Below are positions 1 to 10,900 of a stretch of 64,000 nt of DNA, in pieces. The position numbers and the translations under genes are program-made. Below the pieces are notes generated by a model that saw only the letters and a program-made list of their open reading frames with translations, had not been told where the DNA came from and ran no database searches. Position 1 is the stretch's first letter. Every line of letters starts with the position of its first letter. Source of the stretch: Ruminococcus albus AD2013 (lineage in GTDB: Bacteria > Bacillota > Clostridia > Oscillospirales > Ruminococcaceae); contig NZ_JAGS01000001.1 in NCBI RefSeq assembly GCF_000526775.1, positions 1,612,001-1,676,000 on the forward strand, written 5' to 3'.

Positions 1-883
1 TTGAAGGGGTTTTGATATATTTTCTTCCTTTCACATCATATCTTACAGCTTTTTGAATCAAATACGAATCTATAAAGAATCCGAGATACCTGTCGACAGT
101 ATCCGGTGCAACAGTTACACCTCTTTCACTTTTAAAAATATTTGACAGCTTGCTTGGGTTTGTAAGGGCACCAACCCCCGATGCAATCACATCCAGCAGG
201 GTAGCAAGAACTTCTTCATTGTTCAGAATCTTGTTTCTCTCAATAATATCCTTCAAATAAGTTCTCTCAAATAAATCACGCAGATATTTACTCTTTTTTT
301 CATGAGTATCCAGAGAAAGAACAACCGGCATTCCGCCGTAGGTATAATAGTCCTGCCATGCCTCACGCTTGTCACCTTCATAAGCATCATAAAACTCTGC
401 AAATGATAATGGAAATACTCTTATTTCATCTCCTCTATCCCTGAACTGAGTAAGGATATCCGATGAAAGCATTTTGGAATTACTTCCGGTAATATAAACA
501 TCAGCATTACGGATTTTCATCAGTCCGATCACAACATCTACAAACCCGATCTTAGCATCAGGATCATCCACGTACGGATTCTGGATTTCCGATACCATCT
601 GTATTTCATCAATAAACAGATAGTATTTTTTTGTACCATCAGTAATCTTTTTTCGGAAGAAATCATCGAGTTCCATTGGATTTCTATACCTGGCATTACT
701 CAAATCATCAAGTGCAACACTGATAATCTGTTCCGGCTGAATGCCTTCACCGATCAGATAGTCCCTGTATATTTCAAGTAACAGTACAGACTTTCCGCTT
801 CTGCGAAGACCTGTTATAATCTTAACACGACCATTATCCTTAAGGTCAATCAATTTTTTTAAATACTGGTTTCTTGGCAGCAT
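1..883 (-). CDS. AAA+ ATPase, DUF4143 family (C-terminus cut by window edge)
   Basis: The first 294 codons of a minus-strand protein run off the left edge. It opens with a P-loop, GLRRSGKS, around residues 24-31, followed by a Walker B-like FIDEIQ and a sensor segment ITGSNS. This is the layout of the AAA_14/DUF4143 ATPases common in Clostridia and Bacteroidetes. The later segment with YGGMP and a helical region matches the start of the DUF4143 half. The family's cellular role is not settled; members are often solitary and sit in accessory regions. The ATG at 883 has a good ribosome site (AGAGGTGA, about 5 nt upstream). A solitary gene with its own promoter is likely. Family call confident, function unknown. 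Confidence 0.85.
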   Translation of the reverse strand, partial: MLPRNQYLKKLIDLKDNGRVKIITGLRRSGKSVLLLEIYRDYLIGEGIQPEQIISVALDDLSNARYRNPMELDDFFRKKITDGTKKYYLFIDEIQMVSEIQNPYVDDPDAKIGFVDVVIGLMKIRNADVYITGSNSKMLSSDILTQFRDRGDEIRVFPLSFAEFYDAYEGDKREAWQDYYTYGGMPVVLSLDTHEKKSKYLRDLFERTYLKDIIERNKILNNEEVLATLLDVIASGVGALTNPSKLSNIFKSERGVTVAPDTVDRYLGFFIDSYLIQKAVRYDVKGRKYIKTPS

Positions 884-939
884 CTTATCACCTCTGATTT
901 TTTTGCAGGATGGAACGCATTTTTCACTTCTGCTATTTA

Positions 940-968
940 ATTATAGCCATGTAAAAAGTGAAAGCCAA
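940..968 (-). promoter_or_regulatory. Putative sigma-A promoter of the DUF4143 ATPase gene
   Basis: On the minus strand TATAAT (940-945) follows TTGGCT (963-968) at 17 bp. An inverted repeat, TTTCACTT (922-929) and AAGTGAAA (956-963), flanks the -10 and could be an operator. A 15-nt near-repeat (TTTTTGCAGRATGGA) occurs at 900-914 and 983-997. Confidence 0.5.
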
Positions 969-1241
969 GTTCTCTCGTGAAATTTTTGCAGAATGGACAT
1001 ATTTTTTTACATCTCATATCATCAGAGAAAGCAGACTACATATAAATATCATGTGCAGAACCATGCCAAATAATCCTATTCATCGGTTATCTGCACATTT
1101 TTACATCAATTTATATGTATATACAATTTCTTTTCTGCATATAAAGCAAGATGTTTTATGCACAAACAGTGACTAAGGAGCAGATTCACCTTGCACCTGC
1201 ACCCTCGTAATTCACGCCGTCTATCAGATGGGAGCTTGTGA

Positions 1242-1691
1242 AATCCCTGGTATTCAGCATTGTATGAAAAAGGTAGTCGTGCAACTGCAGATCAAGGACA
1301 GATGTTTTCTTCAAACTACCTTATACCAAATGGAGATAATAACTATCAAGCCAAATATGTATCTGCTTATACTGGCGAAGCTAGAAACACCAGCACCTAT
1401 CCTGTTGATGTTTTTTTATACAATTATAGCACATCAAACCTTTACGATTACTACGGAGAAACCAGTTCCCGATCTACTACCACCCACACTGTGGGCATCA
1501 ACACTACTGCCCTCCACACCGTGGGCATCAAGAGCCTGATAGGAAAACAGGCAACAATAGTATTCATTCACGCTACCGCAGTCTCTCACAGCTCCCAGCC
1601 ACACTCCTGCTATACAGCCACACTTCCGCCGTTTGCTTCATCACTTTACATTTCTAAAGCGCTCATTTCAAGAAATAACACCTCAGATTAA
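1242..1691 (+). pseudogene. Decayed fragment, possibly of a TasA-like exported protein
   Basis: The frame is open from just after a stop at 1239-1241 to 1691, but there is no start codon with a ribosome site and no signal peptide. The translation includes ATADQGQMFSSNYL and later PVDVFLYNYSTSNLYDYYGE, rich in Tyr, Ser and Asn. It looks like an interior strand-rich piece of an exported protein similar in composition to the TasA-like proteins nearby, rather than a random frame. The second half degenerates into a Thr/His-rich stretch over a 30-bp tandem repeat (unit starts at 1484 and 1514, sharing GTGGGCATCAA). A terminator lies at the end of the frame. The relationship to TasA-like proteins is a guess; remnant status is more secure. 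Confidence 0.35.
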
Positions 1692-1718
1692 TATCTTAAT
1701 CCAAGGTGTTATCTTTTT
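1677..1718 (+). terminator. Rho-independent terminator
   Basis: AACACCT (1677-1683) pairs with AGGTGTT (1704-1710), and an inner GATTAA/TTAATC extends the stem. The right arm is followed by ATCTTTTT. It terminates plus-strand transcription at the end of the decayed 1242-1691 fragment. No other feature is visible between 1720 and 1890. Confidence 0.7.
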
Positions 1719-1889
1719 GATCACTTTACTGACAATCCCCAAACCTGTGGTTACAATCAATAATCGCATGGTTTTATCACCAAAACTTATGCTCTTATCA
1801 CCCCCAGCCCGTTTCCTTCTAACCACATTGGGTGTGTTCAAAGGTGGGTGGGGGCGTTTGCTTGTTTTGAGATGATTGGGAATGATTCC

Positions 1890-1918
1890 TAAGACGCTAT
1901 TAGATTAATAACGTCTTA
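1890..1918 (-). terminator. Hairpin after the giant surface-protein gene
   Basis: TAAGACG (1890-1896) pairs with CGTCTTA (1912-1918); an inner TATTA/TAATA continues the stem past one mismatch. It lies 46 nt beyond the stop of the 1964-12343 gene. There is no T-tract on the minus strand, so it may end or protect the transcript rather than act as an intrinsic terminator. Confidence 0.4.
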
Positions 1919-1963
1919 TGGGGTTCATTATTGTGTTTGTATGATATTCTCTTACTCGCATCC

Positions 1964-4900
1964 CTATTCCGATATCATATTATACTGAAGCTTTGAGTTC
2001 GTATAAATGATGTGATCCCATGCATGCGTTGGATTATCCGGAGTAACCGTGGTACCGATGGCATCATAAAGATCTGCTGTCAGCGATACTTTATAATTCG
2101 AATAAGCCTTTGTTTTTCCAAAGCCATTAACCTCACCGGTCAATATGTCATAGGAAATATCAATAGTGTAAATCTTATCAGCTATTTCTTTCAATTTACT
2201 CTTATGCGCCCTTAAAGTAATCATCGTTCCGTCAACACTCGTATATGCTTTTAACAGTGCGGTATCTGACGAGCTGCCTTGCGTAAACAAAGTAGTATTA
2301 TTCGCTTTTATGGTTAAGTTATTCAGATAATCACTTATAACAAGTGGTACTTTATCGTAACCACCATCATTCTTACATGTAAGTGTCAGATTAAACTCAA
2401 TGTACTCTCCGGGATCCACAATATCCACATAGCTATATATCGCCGTTGAATCAATATGGCCTTTGTTTGTTACAACTTTAGCGGTTTGTTCATCAAACGG
2501 ATTAATACCAAGCGAACTATACTGACCGTTAGGACTGCTTGGTGTTTTATTAGCAGTATATGTCAGCTTAGCTGATGAAATATTTTTGGTATAGTATCTG
2601 TGAGTATCACTCGCCGGTAAAGAAATCGCACTGTATGCTCCGCTTTCGGCCACTGAAGAGATATTAGAGAACCCACGTACCAATGAGCCGATGGTTGAGT
2701 CACTCTCATCTTTTCTTTCAGGAAACTGCTTAGAAAGATTCTTTTCAGAATATTCAATGGCAAAGGTAACATGAATAGTAGCTGCATTATCATGCCCTGC
2801 AGTAGAGTTTCTTAAGTACTCATTCAGATTTTTATTGTTTCTCAACTCAATATAGTTGCTATTCATAAGATCCTCAGGATCAGATGCATTTGACCGTACG
2901 TCCTCACCAGGATTTGCTTCAATATCCGCTGCTTCGGTTGGAACCGTCAATCCATAGTAAATTTTGTAATCTGTAATAGTAACAGATTGAATCGCTGATG
3001 TATCAACTCCTATCTTGGATGTCAGTGCGTCCTTTTCCATCATGTCATAATTCATCAGGAATGTCTGGTAGATGGTAGAATTCACGTTTTGAGCTAGATT
3101 CTGCGGAATCTTTTCATCCTTTGCCGCCTGTGTCAGACTGATATGAGATGTCATAGTGATGGTCAGCACATTATTACTCTTGGTCATTTCATAAGTACTT
3201 GCCACACGAGGAGTAACAGACAACTCAAGATTATTATTCGTATAGAGATTACCAATTATTAGGTGAACAGGATTATTATAACTTCTGATAATCTTATTCG
3301 GCTTCCAGTTATCATTATCTGTACTATGCTGCTCAAATCTCTCCACAGAATTAATCTCATAATGATAGACCTTATCATTACCGGAGTTTTTGTTTGTGAA
3401 GAAGCTCAGATAGTATACTTCCGGGTTGACCTCGGTTACATCCACAGTATAACCTTGAGCGGAATTCCCTTCCGGGCGCGGCATATACATTGTGTTACCA
3501 TCAGGAGATTTAACTGTAGCCTTAGTTGCATCTGTCGTAACAACAAGTGGTCCATTATTCGTCGCCGAGACAGTGTATTCAAGTAACGAACTCATCGCAA
3601 CCGGCTTATATGCTGCTCCACCTGATGCACCGTTTGCAGTAAAGCTGTCAAAAGGAATGTGATAAATGCCATTTGAATCCGCCGTTACAATCGAAGAATC
3701 CAGATAATAATGTTTATCATTATTATTTGCATCCACAAGAACGAGTCTGGAATCAGGAGCCCAGCCGTTACTGTTCATTGACATCTTAAGCTCTTTAAAA
3801 TAGTTTGAACCATAGAGAACATTTTCACCACCGTTTATAGCATCTGCCCAATCAGTAGCAGTTCTGTCATAAGTGTATTCAATTCTAGCAGTAACAGGAT
3901 TACCGAGATTCTCAAAAAGAGTCTTACTGCTAATACCTGTATAGGCATCTTCATAGTAATTGGTTCCGGAAGCTATTTGAGCATTAAACTTATAGTTAAT
4001 CTCCTTTTTAACGTATATAGGCACATAAAGATGATAAGCAATCTTTGTTTTATCATCCGGGTCAAAGAATTGAACATCCATCAGTGTAAACTGTGGAGTG
4101 GAGGGGTCAGCATTATCAATACTCCCCGGTTCCATCTGAAAAGCCCCTGCATAGTGTTTTAAGGATCCAGAATTTTCAGCAGGATCTACTGTAAACGTTC
4201 GTGTTGTCTTGTCATAAACGCATGAGTGAAGTGTTACTTTGAATATATCCTTTATTGCACTATTATTCGAAGCCAAAGAAAAATCATAATTGGTGTTCGT
4301 CAGGTTTCTCAGATAGTAGTTGATATAGTTAGTCACCTTAGTTCTATCCGAATCCTCAACCTCAAGAAGTGGGAAATTGTAAGGAAATGCGGATCCAAAC
4401 TCCTCCCTAGTTGTTTTTAGATGATCGGTTACATCCTTAAGCTGATTCGTATTTACAGCAGGAGCTGTCTGGTATGATTGCGCACCATTCTGGCTTTTTT
4501 GAGTATCTTGCTTGTCAAGAATAATCTGCTCAAATGCGGATCCATCGTATGTTGTCGAACTAACTGCATCTCCAGTTAAAAACTGATTATCACCAATAAA
4601 CAACTTTGGACTTGAAGTTACATAAGGATTGTTATCTGTAACATCTTGGTTTTTATAATCCTTAACGTTCGCAGAGCTATTTATATTAGAGAAAACCTTA
4701 TTACCGCTAGATGCGGTGCCTTTATAGTCTGCAAATATAACATATCCAGCATTAGCATTATAATCGTTTGTTCCTGATAATCTTGGCGGAATAAAATATG
4801 CCAATGATTTTGGAGTGGCATTCTGTATAGATAGTCCTGCTATCTTAATACTATTACCATTGTTTTTGGAAACCAAGTATCCATGCTGAGCAGAATTGTA

Positions 4901-7900
4901 GCTTGTTCCGCCGTTTCTATCCTGAAATTGAACATTATCACAAAGAATATTATATCCAGTTAATGGCTTAGGTAGCCATCCAAATAATGCAGCAGAATAA
5001 TCAGACTTTAAAACAACGTCCTTAATCATAAAATTACGAACACCAAAACCACCACCATCAACATTAGCACATATTCCTGCAGTGTCTTGGTATCCTTGTA
5101 AAGTATAACCCTCTACGCTGCATGTATCTATGATAACTCCATTTGCAGCTCGTGCACCGCCAAAAATACCTCCACACGCTCTGTGCTTTAAATTATTGGA
5201 ATTAGAATTAGATGGAAATAAACCATATAATTCAGATTCATTATTACTTTTAACATTAGAGTTATAAATAAGTATTTTCGACTGAGTATTTGTATTATTA
5301 TCTGCGGCATCACTTCCGATCAGTCCACCGACTCTGTGACCATAAATACTGATATTATAAACGTTACAATTTTCTATTTTTAAGGAGTAATCATTACTTC
5401 CTTTATACGTATTATTTCTTCCGATTATACCACCAGCAACAACAGTTGCCGTGGTAGCAGATGTGCAAGGGTATCCATCAATATATCCTATTCGTGATGT
5501 AACATTACTGCTTAATTGACCAAGCTGGATATCGGTTAATACTATAGGACTGTTTCCGTTAACATTTTGACAATAGCCTATTAATCCACCAACACCATTA
5601 TCAAAATCAGTTATACTACTTCCGACGTATTCATTAAGCACCGTTGGCAATAATATTTTTACATCACTGATGCTCAGATTCCCTTGTTTAAAGTATCCGA
5701 TTATTCCTCCAGCATAGCGTTTGCTATGAACTGTAAAGGCCTCTTGCGCATCAATATCTGATATGGACACCTGATGCGATGTCGCACTATTAGCAGAGAG
5801 CTGAAGATTGCCAAAGAAACCGCCAGCCGTTTCAAAACCATTTACAGTAAGCCCTGAAACACCTATAGCTTCTACAGTAATACTATCATCACCGCCAAAG
5901 CCCGCATAGCCAGAAATGCCACCACAATTCAAATATGAAGCATATGGAATGTATGTCTTATTATATGTCATCACGCCATTATTATCGCTATGTTTAAAAA
6001 CAAAGTAATCAATTTTACCTGTGATATTCAGATTACTAATCTTATATTCATCTTCTATTGTTCCCTGATCAGCTCTGTTATGATGAAGGGTATTGAACAA
6101 ACCAAAACCGCCCTGACCATTGTTGACAGGATAGTAATTCTCATAGTCAACTGAATTCTTTTGGTCTCTCTCATAATGCTGAAGTGACATGTTCAATTTA
6201 ATGGTAACTTCATCGCCTTCACCATAATTATTTTTACCATTAAACTTATGCAGGCTGATAGTTCTGTTGGTGAGATTTGATCTCTTAAATCCAATACACC
6301 CGATGCCTCTGAAACCATCAGGAAGAGTCCATTCAGTTTCTGTTCCTCCAAGATTGAAATTGCAGACCGTGTTATTATTGGTCAAAGCAAGAACGCCATA
6401 GTTTGTCGTTCCGCTAATAACATTAGTATAGTTCTTTACTAGGAACGGAACACTGGTTGAAGTGTGGTCCGCAACAGCAACTGTATAATCTGCAGGCTTA
6501 TTGTCATTTGCAGCGTTTGTACCTACGGCACTATAATCTGCACAACGCATCCTATGATATGTTCCTCCATAACTGTCACTAGAACCAAGAGCCAAAGTGC
6601 TCGGATCGCCAACCGTGGTACTACTCTGTGTCAATAAAGACATAACGAACAAAGCCTGTGCGTTAGGGATACTAACGTCAGTGCTATATGATGATGTACC
6701 AATCGAAGTATATGCTCCGGTGGAAAGCATAGCAATGTCGTTGCTCTTTGTTATATCAGCAATAGAATAATTCTTCCTGCCGTTATGCATAGTTACGTCA
6801 TTTTCCGATGTTTTATAACTCGAGCTTTCGGTCACTGCATAACCATTTATAACCCTGCCTATGATCGGGTTGACATAAAGGTATTTTTGATTAGTAAGTT
6901 GCGGTAAATAACTGCTCGATATCGTAGTTAGACCCTGAGTGCTATTGGTCATGTTCTTAAAGACAACCGCTCCATTAACTACAACACCAACATAACCGCC
7001 AATTGGGATAAGATGGCCATAAGTGCTGTTTCCTATTGTAAATCCTTTTTTCATGTTGCTATAATTGACAGATGTCCCATCAATTATATTGTCCCCGCCA
7101 AGAACATTTGCTATAAGTCCTCCATAGCTTTTACAAGTCGGAAAAGTGTCAGTTGCATTTGCCTGAGTCAAAGAAATAGGCTGTGACTCTTTTTCAACAC
7201 TTACCGTAAGATTCTTAATCACGCAACCATAACTGTTAACAATTAACGGTGATGCGCTTTTGTTTATTATCGTTAATTCGCCCCCGTCAATAACGCCTCT
7301 GAACACTGCAAAGTTGTTTGTGCTATCTATTGCAGTAAAATTACTTATACCATCAAAACTATCAAGAGTTATATTATCACCAAGCTTATAGTAAGCACTT
7401 GCCAAATACGTTCTGACCTCTTGCGTTGTTAATGAAATATCACCATTAACGAAATTTGAACCATTACACTCAAAAACCATGTGATGACTTTTTCCTGATT
7501 TATCATCACACCAAAAAGCTGTTCTTTCAGTTGAATTTGGTAGAGTAATTTTAGTTCCGGTTGTTGCCCCACCATTAATGATAAGCGCAATATTTTGAAG
7601 TTCAGAAGCCTTCTTTATTATATATGGGTCATTATATGTGCCGCAACCTTCAGCATTCGATGTTCTGTGGTTTACTTCAAGCTGATGGGTTGTACCATCA
7701 GCATCATACGGCGTAGCTACGTACGGAAGAAAACTGTTTTTCAGTATGGTAGAAACAGTTGCTCCATCAGCATCATTATCAACACCCGGGTTGGTGTATT
7801 CTTCCGCATCTGCAGTTGAACCTTCAAAATATTGACGCTCTTGATTTGGAAACTCACCCTCGGTTATATAGCCTACTTCTTTACCATAGGTGACTTTCTT

Positions 7901-10900
7901 CTGAGAACTTGAACCCCAGTCATGTGTCCATGTATAAGTATACTTGCCTTTAGAACCGGATTCAAATTCAAACTTATCAAGCAATGTTGCTTTGGTAAAG
8001 ATTGTACGGTTTGTTCTATATTTTTCATTAAGCTTACTATCACCTGTTGCAAGAGCTGCCGTTCTGCCGTCAAGTTGTATCGTTTCAAAGACAAGGTTTA
8101 AACCCTTTGCAGTTGACGAACCCACTTCACCAATAAGGCTGCTTCCTGCTTTTGGAAAACCGCCACTATCCATTTGGATATATGGAATACTATCTATATA
8201 TCTATATGGAGAACTTGTACTTGTCTTAACATTTTTCACCGTCAGATTTGTATATTTTGTAATCCTATTGATAAGCAGTGGCGCATAAGTCACGGAATCA
8301 CCAGTCAAGTTTTCGATATTATGAATATACGCACCTTGTAATTCGAGATTATTAATGGTGATATTAGCCTTATTGGTATCCGAGCTCCCATCAACAGTAC
8401 CGCAAATAAGCATGCCACAATACTTATCGACTTTTGCAACATTTCCTCGTAATTTTGTATTACCATTTATCGTTACTGTCTTTCCGCTGTAAACATTTCG
8501 AAACAAACCGCAATGCATAAGATAATGCTGTGTTTTGTAGTCTACGTTATCGTACGTTGTTGAAATAGAAGACTTCTGCGAATTGTATGTTCCAGCATTT
8601 TCGGCTTCGCTTAGTTCAAATTCTTTGTTTACAAATTTGAAATTTCCTTTTACAGAAACAGAAAAATCAACATCAACAGGATACCAGCTATAACCTGTCA
8701 TGTCATAATCCACATTATTTACACTAATGCTATTGTTAGTAAAAGGATCTACAAAATTCGATTTAATGCTTTGATGCGCATATTTGTTCAGTCCCCAAAG
8801 CATAAGTTTTCCAGCATTTTGCCCAGAATAACCATATTCTGTATTGGTAATTACATCAAGGTCATAATAATATCTTGTCCATGGATTTGGTTTTGCACCG
8901 AGAGAGGTTTGTGCCTTGTAACTATTACTTTCACTTCCTTCTTCCATAACAAGACCGAGAGTAGGTACATCACCCTCTTCTTCAGGTTCTGCAGCAATAT
9001 GTATCGACACTATGCCGTTACCGTTTTTGAGAATATACTCATCTCCATCGTCATCGGTTGCATTCCTAGTATTGCCTTCATCTCTGTAATAAGCACTATA
9101 AGCTACCAATTCATCAAAAACAGCGGCAGACGAAAGAGAACTGATCGTTGCAGATGAAATCTCGTAGCATTCAGTTGAAGTAAGCATAAGATATATTGCC
9201 GAAGAACTACCATCACTTTTATAATTCTTTCCACTATCGCAATACCAACCCTTATTGACAATCATACCAAATGATCTGGGACTATTTGCAGCTATATTAA
9301 TAGCAGTTATGTCAAGGTCATTTACTGTCCACTTGCCTGTAGCATTATAGACCAGACCTGCCATATCCTTAACTGTACCGGAAGCGGTTACTTTGGAGCC
9401 ACTACCAATAGTAACATTGGTATCTTCATCAACCACACCGAGCACAACGTCTGTATTTTGCCAACGATAACCAAGCAGTCCACCCATAGAGGTAGCTGCT
9501 CCACCTTTTATCTCCAGATTTGTGGTTGTTACATTACTGAGTTCTAATGTTCTACTATTATAGTTACTAGTTGCAGAGTATCCTGCAATCACGGCTATCA
9601 GTCCGCCAACCATCTGTTCGGTTTTTGTAGCTTTGTTTTCAACAGTTCCTGAAACAGAAATCTCTCTGATAGCCCAATACTGTTCTTCATTTTCTGTGTG
9701 GTAGATTTTTCCGGCAATGCCGCCTAAACAAGTCCCATCACTGTTATTTTCACCGGATATTGAACCTGAGAAAATGCAGTCAGTAATCTCTACTTCAGAC
9801 GTTCCCTCATCTTCAATTGCAGTCGGGTCGTTAATCTCGCCAATAAGTCCTCCGAGATATACATTTTCACTTCCGCCAAAATCAAATGTTGTACTTACAT
9901 CAGTCTTATAAACATTGACTTTTTCTTTAGCAACAGCCGCAACTGCACCAACATAAATACTGTTTGCCTTCGGTGAAACACTGCATGTTCCGTCAATAGT
10001 TATTGCGTCATCATCAACAGAACCAAAAGAAGTATCATCCGTACCCTTTAAAATGCCAAACAAACCATTGAATCTGTGATTATAGATTCTTCCATCACCG
10101 CTAGTTCTGGTCTCAGCATCTTTCAGATTACTTTCTCCTCTATAACCATACGGCTCACCTATTGCCAAGGTAACAGTATACCCCGAAGCACTAAACGATC
10201 CATCAAAAACACAGTGTGTATCATATAAATCCAGACTCGAACCCGCATTATTATCTCTAGTAAAGCCAGTTAATCCTGTTCCTGATAAAGATATATCGTC
10301 CTCCAGAGTAATGTTATCAACACCAGCTCCAGAAGTAACTATACTGCCGCTACTTATCTGTAAACTCAGTGCAGTTGCAGCAAAATCTGCAGTAGTACTT
10401 ATGGTATCAGGTGAATCGGCGATTGAAATAGTGTGGGTAGTCTCATTAATTGTCAAAACTGTATAGCTGTCAAATTGCTCATATGTAAGATCATAGGTTA
10501 TATCTTCATCGGTTTCTTGATCAGTATCTTTTGAATCAAATCTAATAACTTCGCCCCAGGCACCAATGTCATCAGCCTCTACTGCTTCGCTACGCTTTAA
10601 TACCCATCCCGTTTCAGAAAAAACAATTGCGTTATCTCTGTTTCCTACTATCTGGCCATATTTATATGCATCACTGGTAGGTGCAACTGATTTTGCATTT
10701 GAGAGATCTGTAGTACCGGTCATTTTTAAAGAACCGTTTCCAAGATCGCCAATTAGACCGCCGCCATAAAAAGTCCCATTCACTTTTATAGTTACATCAT
10801 TGGCGTCGACAAAAGATTTCTTGGCAAAGCCAACAAGCCCACCAAAGGTCAATGCGTTTGCATTATATGCTTTATCAACTTTAAAACCATCGAACTTGAT

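Noticed and set aside
1484..1531. Direct repeats as a CRISPR start
   Set aside because: Only two units of 30 bp, no spacers of even length, and no cas genes.
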